This document shows positions 43,263-54,282 of a stretch of 64,000 nt of DNA, piece by piece (within the stretch, counting starts at the first letter, position 1; each line of letters opens with the position of its first letter). The DNA lies in the NCBI GenBank assembly GCA_033557465.1, contig CM066045.1, positions 138,343,596 through 138,407,595 of the forward strand, given 5' to 3'. The DNA comes from Ichthyophis bannanicus (lineage: Eukaryota > Chordata > Amphibia > Gymnophiona > Ichthyophiidae). The translations under genes and the position numbers were made by a program. The notes beneath the pieces were generated by a model. It saw nothing but the letters and a program-made list of their open reading frames with translations. It made no database searches and was not told the origin of the DNA.

Positions 43263-45149
43263 CTACAGCTGCTAGCAAACCCCTGGCTGGCTACAGAAGG
43301 ACTGCAGGTCACCACACAAACTGTCTGCTGTGGTCACCAGGATAGGGTTAACCCACCCGTACCCATGATGCACTGCACATGCAAATCAGCAGTCTACAGA
43401 TGATCACAAGATGGGGTATGCACCCCCACAGCACCTAGGCCTGGTAGAGGGAACTGACCATGTGCGTAACTGGCACAGAGTAGCTACAGACTGTCACATT
43501 GTGGGGGGTTTTGTGCTCACCCTGAGGGTGAGGTTGGGCACCCAGCACCAGGTACACAGCACCTGGCATAGCTGAGATAGGCCATGCTGCAGGTCCCCAT
43601 TAGTACCAGTGTGTGAAAGGTCATCCCTGCAGACACACTTAGGCTACACTTGTGTCCATCTGTGTTTCTCAGTCACATCTAGCCCTTGTGGACTATGATG
43701 TACCCAGAATAGTGCATATCCTGTGTGGGTGCCATGGTCACATGATTTAAGTGAAGGAGGGTGTTAGGACCCATAGGCAGTTTATGTACCACCACCCAGC
43801 TCACCCTCTGTGGCTCAAGGTGGGAACAGGATCTCCCACCAACAGATCCACATTCTACATCCCTGCAATGGTGGCAGTAGAGGGGACCATCAACTCCAGT
43901 TCTGCTGGGGAACAGACACCCTACAGGGCAGTCAATGCAGCTCTGTACACATCCATAAGGCAATGGTAGACAGACAGTAGGCCTGGAAATGCTCAGATGC
44001 CCCTCACAACTATCTGACATTCTCCAGCCACCACACCCTGCAAGGTGTTCCAACCATACTCAAACTAACTGCAGACAGTCTGCTAGCTAGTCCATAGTGC
44101 ATGTTCTTGGAGAGAATGTGAGTACACCCACCAAGCAGATAAATCAGTAGTTGGGCCCCAGAAAACACAACCCAAAAATATCACTTGAGAGAAATACTAT
44201 AATTGCACTATGGGGGAACCTAGCCATGCCGTGGTCACTGCTCAGTCAGGGTGAGAGTGATCTCCCAGCAGGACATGCTGTGGCTACCATGTCCGTGCAG
44301 GTGGTGGACGGGCACTACAATGTCCCAGCCATTGCCCAATGCCCTGTGCAGATGCATCCTGCCCAGGCCGCCCTGTCCAGGCTAAACCCACAGTACCTTG
44401 CTCCTCATTATGCACATTGGCAGGCTAACACTGGAAACAGTTCAAGCAGTGTGGGCTGAGTAAGGTGTTGGCAGCCACCACACACTGGATAGACAGACAC
44501 ACACTCCCACACCTATGCCAGCATTGTGCAAATATAGAGGCTTTTGGCAGCCCTGGCCACCACACCAGTCCTGAGCACGGTGCAGGCATGGCTATGGTAC
44601 GCAATGCTATTGGGGTCACTGCCCGGGGTGTTAAACATTGTCAGAAACCAGAACTGAAACACACTCTGGTGGTTGGGCACTACAGTGTCCCAGTCATTGC
44701 CCTACACCCTGTGCAGATGCATCCTGGCCAATCCATCCTGTCTGGGCCATACCCACAATACCTTGCTCCTCGTTATGCACATTTGCAGGCTAACGCTAGT
44801 AACAGTGGGACATTGTGGGCCCAGAGCAGTGTAGGCAGCCACAAAACAATGGATAGACATACACACACACACACCTATTGCAACACTGTGCAATGATAGG
44901 GGTGGTGGACAACCCTGCCTGCCACACTGGTCCTGATCACAGTGCCGACATTGCCAAACTGTGCAGGAGGTAGTAGTAGTGCTCTGGTGATAACTGCAAC
45001 TCCATGCTGGGGCCAACAGCCTAACTCTCAATGAAGCTTTGGATAGTGGAGCCTGTGTGAGTGGGTGTTTGTACCATTGTTGGCTGCCGCTTTGGGGATT
45101 ACATATTTTGAAGTTGTATCTGCATTGTAGGGTAAAACATAGGGACATG

Positions 45150-45238
45150 CTCTGCAGAATCTACAGCTGGAACCTAAACCTGTGATTCTCTGCTCCAGGA
45201 CACACTGGCTATGTATACTGCACCACACTGTTGCCACT
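45150..45238 (-). repeat. tRNA-like module in X1
   Basis: Minus-strand counterpart of the module at 50021-50105 in X2, with AATCACAGGTTTAGGTTCC in place of the T arm. Confidence 0.4.
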
Positions 45239-46454
45239 GAAGTACACCAATCCCTGGGGCTACCTTTACTTTTCCTCAGCCAGACCTTTTCTGTTGCACT
45301 GCACACCATGTACTGGTACAGGGCATGGCCTAGGTCCACTACAGACAGGTGCCACTGCCCCCTCCAGCATCAACACACACACCCCTGCCATGCTGACATG
45401 CCCATATGCTGTCGGTGCTGGTAGTGCGCAGTCGCAGGCCATCCACTGTGCAGGTAGGCGGGTGCCTAGGGTGTGGGCTCTGGGGTGGGGAGGCATACAT
45501 GCACATCCACACTTCCCCCCCCCCGTCACTGCCTACCAATGTTATGTCCCTTCCACATGGGGGTGAGAAGGCTGGGGGGATGTCAGGTTGATGCCCTAGC
45601 AACTATTGGCTAGAGTGGACCAGGTAGATGTAGGTAGATTGTGTTGTGACAGCCGCCTGTGAACAGGCTTGGGCATGCACCTCAGGTATGGTGTACCCAG
45701 TTTGGCCTACTGGGTGTATATATGTTTCCGACAACGTGTGGTCACACCCCGCAATGCCTTACTAGGGGCTGCAGTAAAGGGTGTTCGGTGAGCTGGGTTT
45801 ACAAACTGTTTGGGACGCATCCTGGGTAGGGTCTGTGGACCCTTGTTAGAGTGGTTCCCAGATGTGAACTGATTGCCCTATTACAGGTATAGTGGTACCA
45901 GTGTGACCTTTGGGGTACTTGCTGGATAGTGCCCCCTGGATGGGACAATGTGGAACATAGACTACTGGGCATGTTTGACCTTGGTCAGCTGCTGTCTTGC
46001 TGCTTTCCGGTTTCTATATGCCTATGTGCCACCTAGGCGACAGCCTAGTCCACCCTGTGCCCCAGCTGCCCCCACTGCATGTCCCGCCTTCGGCCCCCTA
46101 TGCCCCATTTGCACCATCGCCATAGTGGCCTTTTATACTTGGGCACTATGCTGTTGCTGCAAATGGATCACTACTATCATGTTTCTTGGGCTCCCTGCCT
46201 ATGTTCTACATTGCTGAGGCTGAAATGGTTTCACCCTCCTGCAAATGTGCATTTGACAGGTTTTCAGTCCCGGTAATGTTCAGCCCTTCATTACCCCACG
46301 TTAGTGCTGCAGGAGCTTCTCCCCGCCCACTCCCAGCCCATTGACCCCCTTCTCTCTGCCCTCTGAGGGATTTACCACGGACAGTGACGTTAACGCAATA
46401 CCTAACGCGCATTAACGCGGTTTAGTAAACATACCCCTTAATGTACCTGTTGTT

Positions 46455-46800
46455 TTAATTGTAAACAGCTTAGATTCCCTGATATAATGGTATATAAAGC
46501 TCATAAATAAATAAAAATAAATTAAAAAATAAAATCTGATTGGAAAACACTAAACAATCTTCTTTTGCTTTCATAGCTCCTAGGTTGTGGAACTTGTTGC
46601 CAGACAGGGTTAGGAACATCTGACATCTGAACATTTAAAAAGGAATTAAAAACATGTCTCTTTAATGAAGTATTTAAGTAAATGTGTTATCTGCCAAGGC
46701 TCCAACCTGTCAGAACTTGATTGCCCTTCCTCTTGTTCACTTTTCTTCTTTTATACATTATAAATGTTCTCTGCTCCTGTGACCTTGTTTAGATTCTATG
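46455..46800 (+). repeat. LINE 3' tails
   Basis: The first 70 bp end in ATAAATAAATAAAA, a LINE tail. From about 46536 the sequence is the inverted counterpart of 4230-3960 (TTGCCAGACAGGGTTAGGAA, then the FKKELKTCLFNEVFK segment). It passes abruptly into methyltransferase exon sequence at about 46803. Confidence 0.6.
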
Positions 46801-46802
46801 CC

Positions 46803-46851
46803 AGATCATTGTGGCCAAACAGGCTTCTATGAAGCCAAATGTGTCTTTTTG
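46803..46851 (+). pseudogene. Partial second copy of the methyltransferase exon
   Basis: The last 49 bp of the exon (ATCATTGTGGCCAAACAGGC and on) and its donor GTATGTCATG are kept, then the downstream intron follows as in the copy at 3566. The 5' part of the exon, the upstream intron and part of the LINE tail are deleted. Confidence 0.65.
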
Positions 46852-47175
46852 GTATGTCATGCTAAATAACCACTCTCCAAGTCACTGTATTATTTATGAG
46901 GAGGCATTAATATATACAGCACTGAAAGAGTGAAGAAAGTTACAAATCAAGAGGTAAGGGCCCATATGACAGTGACTTCATGCGACCTAGGGTTGTCTGT
47001 GGGTGGAGACCTCTCCTACCTCCCCCTGGATCCTGAGGGGTCGGAGGGGAAATTCTTTGCAAAGCCCTAGTTTGTGGATGATCACATAGTCCCCCAGTTT
47101 CTTTTGGTCTTTGTTCTAACCTGGCGATGTAATAGGGCAGATTGATAAACTAAAGAGTTAAAAATCACCTGGACT

Positions 47176-48745
47176 GAGGCAAGATGGCGGCAGTGTGATC
47201 CTCTCGGTCGGAGGTCTGGTTCCTGCAGCATCCTGGTGTCGGCGCGGCGCTTTTCTAAAGCCGGTATGGGCCGAAGAAAAAGGAAGCAAGCCTACCTTCC
47301 CTCGGGTGAGGCTGTCTCTAGTGCCAAGGGACAAAAGACGCTCCAGATGTGCGGTTTCTCTGGCCCGGAGGAGCAAGCGGCATCTTCAGCAGGTCCGGAG
47401 GGTTCCCTGGACCTGAGCACAACATTCGGGGTTTTCTTGTCCCCGGAGCAGCGGGCCCCCCTCCATGCCCCGGAAGCGTTTTTGCCGTCGTAGGAGAGTC
47501 TCCTGCTGGTGTGGTGACGAGCACACCTAGGCAGGAGATTTTGGAGGGCTCCTCTGCCAAAGCAAATACTCCATGTTGGGTTCCTGGAGTTGCTGGTCAA
47601 TCTGGTTCTGACTCGGGGGAGTTGGTCAGCCTTCTCCAGGAGAGTGAGGCCCCGAAGGTGTATGCAGGTACTGGAGTTTTGGTGAGACCCACGAAAATTA
47701 CAATGAATGTGCTATGGGAGGCCATTTCAACAATGAATGCTTCCTTAGAGAAAGTTGCTGTTTCTGTGAACACTGAGTCTAGGACTTTAAAAGGCCATAT
47801 TCAGCAGGTCACACAAGTACAGAAGGAACAGGAGGGGAAGCTGGCACAACTGACTGGTGAGCTGGAACACTTCCGAGAATTGCAGCACGCCCATATGAAG
47901 GACCGGAATGTGCTTAGTAGGAAGCTGGAATATCTGGAGAACCAAGTCCGGAAGAACAATTTAAGACTGGTTAATTTCCCTAGGTCTCCTATGGAAATGG
48001 TTCGTAGATACTTCCGGGAGGTCTTGAAGATCCCCGTGGAGGCTCTCCCACCATTAACCAGAGTCCAATATTTAACTGTGGGTACGGGTATTCAGGGAAG
48101 TGTTAGTGCTCCCCCTGGGGTCCCTGGGGATCTTACGGGATTTCTAGAGAGTTCCCTGGAGTTGGTTACTGCCCGCACTACCCTCCTTATTACACTGGCC
48201 CTTGAGACCGATAAAGCATTAATTCTGCGATTGTATTTTAGGAATCTCAGTGAGCAGTTTATGGGAGCAAATGTTCGAATTTTTCCTGATTTAGCTAGAA
48301 GTACCCAGCTGAGGAGGAAGGAATTTCTGGGTTATAAGCCCAGGGTACTTTCTCTAGGCGGGTCATTTTTGTTAAAATTTCCTGCTAGTTGTTGCGTTTC
48401 GTATAATGGAAAGTTGTATATGTTTTTTGAGCCCTGCCAGCTGCTGGAGTTCCTGGTAGCAAGGGAGGATACAATTGTGAATGTGACCCCCCCCCCCTCC
48501 CCCCATATGGCTGACGTATAAGTCTTCCACTGCTTATTTTTATTAGTATTTTCCTAAAACTTTCTGTAAAAGAAAAGAAAATTTTTTCCTGATGCCTCTC
48601 CTTACTATTGTGGTCTGATGTTGGTAATGTATTGGAAGATGGTGTACTCTTTGGTATATTACTTTGGAATTATTTTCTTGTTACCGTTTTTCCTTTCATT
48701 CATTTATTTGAATGTATTTAAAAAATTCAATAAATATTAAATTTA
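47176..48745 (+). mobile_element. ORF1-only L1-like retrotransposon (HAL1-like), copy 1
   Basis: The 1.57-kb insertion lies between direct repeats of AAAAATCACCTGGACT (47160-47175 and 48747-48762). The inverted host copy near 3270-3230 reads across this site without it. It starts GAGGCAAGATGGCGGC, a typical L1-like 5' end, contains one ORF1-type region, and ends AATAAATATTAAATTTAAAAAA. No ORF2 is present. Confidence 0.8.
47266..48521 (+). pseudogene. L1 ORF1p-like protein of HAL1-like copy 1, frameshifted
   Basis: The N-terminus starts MGRRKRKQAYLPSG at 47266, matching the basic start of HAL1-like copy 2. The frame shifts within 47349-47493, and the rest is open to 48521. The downstream part has a coiled-coil region (ISTMNASLEKVAVSV, then VQKEQEGKLAQLTGEL), an RRM segment (KNNLRLVNFP), the REVLKIP and RVQYLTVG segments and a C-terminal domain with TTLLITLALETDKALILR. 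It is related to copy 2 across its length but clearly diverged, so the two come from different source elements or times. Confidence 0.75.
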
Positions 48746-50020
48746 AAAAAATCACCTGGACTAGAAATTACACACCTCAGAATCCTAAATTATAAAAAAT
48801 GTCATTACAGACCAAGGGGTATGTTTACTAAACCGTCTTAACGTGCGCTCTCCCACGTTATCGCATGATAAGGCACCTTATCGCGCGATAATGGCACCTT
48901 AGCGCGCGATAAGGCGCCTTAGCGCGCAATAAGGCGCCTTAGCGCACGTTAATGATCGCTAAGGCGCAAATGAGTGCTGAAGGCGGAGAAAGGTTCCCGG
49001 AGGGCGGAGGAAGGCTCCCCAGGGGCGGAGAGAGAGGGTCAATGGGCGGAGAGTGGGAGGGGAGAGGCTCCCTGCACACTAACGCTGTAAAATCCGAGGC
49101 TGAAAACGAACGCTAGTGAAACCCTGGCGTTAGAGCTGATTTAAAGGGAAAATAAACCATTTCCGTCAGCAATGTACAGCAAAACCAGGGAAACCTACAA
49201 AAAAGTGATAAGTGTGATACATGTGCACGGAACAAAAGGGCAAAGAAACAGTGAAAATGACCAGAAGAAAATGTAAAAAAAACCATAACCAAGCTGGGCA
49301 ATAGTGATATCAATGGGAAACATAAAAAAACACCCCCAAGAAAGCTCCAAAAAAAAGATATGAATTTTGGAAGGGTCTATGCTCTGTCCCCATACAAGGT
49401 GAATGAGCCCACAGTGAAATTGCGCTGATCAGGGTTTTCCTCTCCATTGGACAGGTTTTCTATGGTGTGCACATGTTCCACAACAGCAGGGCGGGCATGT
49501 TGGAATGGGCAACTGGACAGATGCTGGAAAAGGGGACACAGAGGGCTGCAGGCGGCACATGCTGTGGTGCAGCTGGGGCACAGTGCAGACTAGGGTGATG
49601 CCTAGCTGGCCCATAGGAATTCTGAAACAGTAGAGCAGCCAGACAGCAACTGCTGAGGGCCCAACATGGGCAAGAGTGTGCATCCCACGGTGTCACAGGG
49701 AATAGTACCCAGCAGGTACCCCCAATGGCACGGAACATTGGCAGGCGGTGCTGGGGGAAAGCGTGGACAGCTATGCAGGCACCCCTACCCCAGAACCCGC
49801 ACCATAGGCAGCCGCCTACCCGCACACTGGATGGCCCGAGACTGCGCACCACCAGCAGAAGGGCATGTCAGCATGGTGGCAGAGGGGTACTGGTGGTGGA
49901 GGGGGCAGTAGCAGCTGCCCAGAGCAGACCATGGTCTAGCCCTGTTTAAGTGGGTGCCATGCACTGCAACAGACAGGCTCTGTCTGACAAACAGTCATGG
50001 TATCTCCAGGGAATGCACTA

Positions 50021-50105
50021 TCTCTGTGGCAACACAGTGGTGCAGTGAACACAGCCTGTGTGTTCAGGAGCAGAAAGTCACAGGTTCAAGTCACAGCTGT
50101 GGTTC
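50021..50105 (+). repeat. tRNA-like module in X2
   Basis: ACACAGTGGTGCAGTGAAC and AGTCACAGGTTCAAGTCAC give a tRNA-like A region and a good B box (GGTTCAAGTC). Confidence 0.5.
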
Positions 50106-50249
50106 CTGCCAACCCAGTCCCCATATTTTACCCACTACTAAACGTGCTAATACAGACAGAACCTTTATTGCAGATAACAGAAACATGCCCAATAAACCTA
50201 CATTTTACCCTACAGAGCACAGACACCATAAACATGCACATTACCTAGA

Positions 50250-50452
50250 GCAGAGTCTCCCAAATGCAGTCCTGGAGGGCCAAACACTATTCAGGTTCCA
50301 TGCTGCCTCTATTAAACACGGCTGTGCTGCATGTCTATGCACCGCCCCCATGGTATGCAGATGTATCTCATGCATATTCATTAGGGACAGCATGAAAAGT
50401 CGAACAGTGTTTGGCCCACCAGGACTGGAGTTGGGAACCTCTGCCCTAGAGC
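50250..50452. repeat. hAT-like MITE in X2
   Basis: CAGAGTCTCCCAAATGCAG is mirrored by TGGAGTTGGGAACCTCTG, with the TCATGCATATTCATTAGGG core shared with the copies at 56 kb. Confidence 0.5.
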
Positions 50453-52134
50453 AGCAGCCAACAGGGGCAGACACACCCTCACCCACAGGCTCCATTATCC
50501 AAAGCCTCCTGGAGAGGCAGGATGTTGGGCCCTGCGTGCATCTCCCAATACTAGCACTTGCATACCTTAGCAATGCCACCCTAAACCTGGGAATATTGTA
50601 CACACCTATCAAATGGTTGCTATGATTACTGGCAGATAGCAATTCCTAAGTTAAGCACAATTTGCTAATTGAGCTGCATCATAGCAACCTTTCTGCTGTC
50701 TGTGGAGTGTGCTTCAGGTCTGATGTCTGACAGTGTTTACCACCCTGGGGAGTGACCCCAACAGTATTGCGTACCATAGCCATGCCTGCACTGTGCCCAG
50801 GACTGGTGCGGTGGCCAGGGCTGCCAAGAGCCTCTATATTTGCACAATGCTGGCATAGGTGTGGGAGCGTGTGTTTGTCTATCCAGTGTGTGGTGTCTGC
50901 CAACACCTTCCTCAGCCTACACTGTTGCCAGTGTAAGCCTGCCAATGTGCATAATGAAGAGCAAGGTACCATGGGTATAGCCCGGACAGGGTGGCCTGGC
51001 CAGGATGCATCTGCACAGGGCATAGGGCAATGGCTCGGACATTGTAGTGCCTGACAACCACCTGCACGGACAGGGTGGCCACAGCATGTCCTGCTGGGAG
51101 GTCACTCTCACCCTGACTGAGCAGTGACCACAGCATGGCTAGGTTCCCCCATAGTGCTATATAGTATTTTTCTCATGTGATGTTTATGGTTCCTTTTTGG
51201 GGCCCAATCACTGACCTATTTGCTTGGTGTGTATGCTGACATCCCAGTTCTGGGTACATGCATCTTCTCCAGAAACATGCACTCTGGACTAGCTAGCAGA
51301 CTGTTTGCAGCTAGTATGTGTTTGGATGGAACATCTTGCAGGGTGCAGCAGCTGGAGGCTTGTTGCTGGAGAATGTCAGATAGTGGTGGGGGGCAGCTGA
51401 GCATTTCCAGGCCTTCTGTCTGCCTTGCCTTATGGATGTGTACAGATCTGCATTGCCTGCCCTGTATGGTATCTGTTCCCCAGCAGGACTGGGGTTGATG
51501 GTTCCCTCTACTGCCAGCATTGCGGGGAGGTGGCTTTGTTGGTGGGAGATCCTGTTTCCCACCCTGAGCCACAGCGAGTGGGTTGGATGGTGGTACATAA
51601 TCCACCTATGGGTCCAAATACACCCCCCCTTCACCTACATCATGTGACCATGGTACCAACACAGGATATGCACTGTTTGGGGTGCATCATAGCCCATAAG
51701 GGCTAGACATGACTGAGAAATATAGCTGTGTCTGCAGGAACTACCTATCACACACACTAGCACTGATGGGGACCTGCAGCATAGCCTATTTCAGCCATGA
51801 AAGGTGCTGTGGACCTGGTGCTGGGTGCCCCACCTCCCCTCAGGGTGAGCACAGTACCCGCACAATGTGACAGTCTGTAGCTACTCTGTGCCAGTAACAT
51901 ACACGGTCAGTACCCCCTACCAGGCTGAGGTGCTGTGGGGGTGCACACGGTCAGTTCCCCCTACCAGGCCGAGGTGCTGTAGGGGTGCATACCGCATCTT
52001 GTGATCATCTGTAGACTGCTGATTTGCATGTGCAGTGCATCATGGGTACGGGTGGGTTAACCCTATCCTGGTAACCACAGCAGACTGTTTGTGTGGTGAC
52101 ATGCAGTCCTTCTGTAGCCAACCAGGGACTTGTT

Positions 52135-52205
52135 AATAGCTGTAGCCCACTGGTTACTTCACTGCCTGTAAAGCCAGAGGTCATGGGTTCAAACCCACAG
52201 TGGGG
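52135..52205 (+). repeat. tRNA-like module in X2
   Basis: TAGCCCACTGGTTACTTC and GGTCATGGGTTCAAACCCAC are the best tRNA match in the window: A box, variable-loop GGTC and T arm with near-consensus B box. Confidence 0.55.
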
Positions 52206-52614
52206 TTATTTGATAGAGTTATCTGGGGCATTGTCAATTTTTAATGTACATTAGTGCTGCCAGCAAAAACACCCTCAGAGTACTGTAGCCATAAGGTGCC
52301 TCAGAAGGCGCTTTATAGGGTGCCCTCTAAAGCGTCTTCTGAGGCACCTTATGGTTACAGTCCATATAAGGTGCCTTATAAGTTGTCCTATGGAGCACCT
52401 TATAGGGTGCCCTATAGGGGACATTATAGGGTGCCGTGGCAGACAGTGCACTTTATAATGTGCCCTTTGGAGTGCCTTATAGGGTGCCTTATGTGGCACC
52501 TTAGGTTATGGCACGTGAGGGTGTGTTTGCTGGCAGCAATAATTAAAATACAAATAAAGTGCCTCAAGAAACAATACTTACATGTCAAAGCTGATGCCTC
52601 AGCCAGCCTTATGC

Positions 52615-52692
52615 ATTAGGCACACTGGGGGATCAAACTCATAACCCCTGTATTATCAGTCAGTGTATTAACCATTGTACTACACCTCTGTT
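52615..52692 (-). repeat. tRNA-like module in X2
   Basis: On the minus strand GTAGTACAATGGTTAATAC and TATGAGTTTGATCCCC; same position relative to the TIR as the modules at 27225 and 42803. Confidence 0.5.
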
Positions 52693-52914
52693 TCTGTGTT
52701 TGTTTGTCTGGGCGCCTTCTTAAGATTACCATGCGTTAACGTGCTTAGCAGCGCTTAGCAGCGCTTAGCCCGTTAATGTGCATAGCAGCGCGCATTATTG
52801 CGTGATAATCCCGTTTTGCTACTTTAAGACTGAAACGCCCACTCCTTTTATGGCAGCCTGTACACTATCGCCGGGCACACATTAAGACGGTTTAGTAAAC
52901 ATACCCCCTAATGT

Positions 52915-53340
52915 TAGTAATTGGTAAACCATCATTAAAATCATCTAGAGTATCTGAAAATTGGTAAAAAAAAAAAACGCAAATTTTTTAAAAAGGGTTC
53001 CAGGGGAATGATAGGCTGGAGAACCTGACATCAATGTTGGGCAAAATTGTAGAAACTATTAGAAAGGACAAAATTAATGAGCATCGTTTGATGAGGCAAA
53101 GTCAACATGGAATTAGCCAAGAGAAGTCTCTCATCTCCCCAAAGATATTTGCGGAATTAGAAAAGCTACAGAGAAGGGCAACCAAAATAGTGAAGGGGAT
53201 GAAGTGACTCCTCTATGAGAAAAGGCTAAAGAAGTTAACTGTCTTCAGCTTAGAGAAGAGACTTCTGAGGGGAGATATGAAAGAGATCTATAAAATCTTG
53301 AGTGGAGTGGAACAGGTACATTTGAAATGGTTGTTTACCC
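52915..53340 (+). repeat. Old CR1-type LINE relic, second copy
   Basis: Continues the relic from 48763-48814 after the X2 insertion: the KKGSRG-like segment, GKIVETIRKDKI and SQHG, then after an internal deletion the RRATKIVKGMK...YEKRLKKL segment of the ORF2 C-terminus. Its first 190 bp match 3200-2980 inverted. Confidence 0.6.
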
Positions 53341-53639
53341 TTTCAAAAAGTACAAGGACTAGGGGGTATGCTATCCCATGATTTTTAAATTTCCTCAGGA
53401 GTTTCTCATGGGGCACTTTGTCTAATTCTTTCTGAAAATCCAATGCATTTAGGTCATCTGTATGTGCGGGACAGATGTTGTGCTCGTAAAAATGTCTAGA
53501 CCAGTATGCTGCAACCACATGGCCCTGTACATACACGGCACTAAAACAGGGATCTTAGAACATGGGCAGGAGGGGGCGGAATGGGGGTATGGCAAGCCAC
53601 GGAGACGTATAAAGCATATTCAGGAAACTCTCTACTTGT

Positions 53640-53735
53640 TGTGATCCTGACCTGGATTGGTCTCAGTTGGAAACAGGATACTGGGCTTGATGGACCTTTG
53701 GCCTGACGCAGTATGACAATTCTTGTTTTATGTAC
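53640..53735 (+). repeat. CR1 3' end fragment
   Basis: TTGGAAACAGGATACTGGGC and CTTGATGGACC followed by CAGTATGACAATTCTTG is a diverged CR1 3' UTR end. Confidence 0.6.
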
Positions 53736-54282
53736 TAAAGCTTTCAGCCACTCAAAAGAAAGACATTGTCCATTCCAGAGAACTATAGTTTCAAACAAGG
53801 GTCAAGCTTTAAACACTGCAATTGGTGTTTTCTTAAAATGATGACCATAGCATCTAAAAATAATCCGGATCTTCAGCATTACTAATCAGGTGGAGGACGA
53901 TTCAGACAAGGGTACATCCAGGCCGAATCAGGGCACTTAGATGGCCCGTTGTCACCCTGATTCGGCTGCGGGGAATGTAGAGGCTTCTGCCCGTCGTCCC
54001 TCCCAAAGCTCTGGCTGGTGTATTGGTGCTGTGATATCCTGTTGCTATGGCACTCGCACATCCAACTGGAGGACCTGGATCGCTGAACCCCAAGCTGCCC
54101 CTTCACCCCGCCGCCTGACCCCGCCGTGTGCCTAGGGCCGGCCAGTCTTTGTGCGAGAATGCTGTTCGCACAGCGATCCGCTCTTCAGGGGTCCCCACGC
54201 AAACTTCATTCGCACATAATGGACGGCTTATGGTGTGAGCCGGGGAAGCCCGCGCGAGGTCCCAGCTCAGGTCTGCACAGTC
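53736..54282. other. GC-rich sequence without a recognised gene
   Basis: From about 53900 the base composition becomes GC-rich and open frames appear on both strands, but none has a recognisable domain. Confidence 0.35.

Larger units (their letters stand above)
27015..46438. mobile_element. Large composite Harbinger-like TIR element
   Basis: The left end AGGGGTATGTTTACTAAA (27015) is mirrored by TTTAGTAAACATACCCCT ending at 46438. Each end has TA immediately outside the A/T of the TIR, or TAA and TTA if the TIR starts at GGGG. That resembles, without matching, the 3-bp TWA duplications of PIF/Harbinger elements. Inside lie a HARBI1-type transposase exon and two Myb/SANT-type genes, the usual two-protein kit of Harbinger. 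However, a second left-type end sits at 42598, so the right 3.8 kb is a TIR unit of its own. The 19.4 kb may therefore be a nested or fused pair rather than one transposing unit. Confidence 0.6.
42598..46438 (+). mobile_element. TIR element X1 (about 3.8 kb)
   Basis: It runs from AGGGGGTATGTTTACTAAAC to GTTTAGTAAACATACCCCT. Blocks along its length match element X2 (48815-52909) in inverted order: the tRNA-like module, the AAGGTGCC/GGCACCTT palindromic block, the central GTGTTGGCAGCCACC region and the far-end segment near 45960-46110. No transposase was recognised, so it is non-autonomous. Segment 44301-44428 is duplicated at 44668-44793; X2 has one copy. Its ends are close to those of the 27015 element, implying the same transposase family. 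Confidence 0.7.
48815..52909 (-). mobile_element. TIR element X2 (about 4.1 kb), inverted relative of X1
   Basis: Ends are AGGGGTATGTTTACTAAACC and TTTAGTAAACATACCCCCT. Host sequence on the two sides (CATTACAGACC, then TAGTAATTGG) is contiguous in the duplicate at about 3180-3205, so that duplicate is an empty site. The 48.8-kb end has a GC-rich block of repeated GGCACCTTA/GCGCGATAA units. No transposase was found. A hAT-like MITE lies inside at 50250-50452. Confidence 0.75.

Noticed and set aside
27225..52692. Functional tRNA genes
   Set aside because: A- and B-box-like segments are present but acceptor stems do not pair convincingly, so they are tRNA-derived repeats at most.
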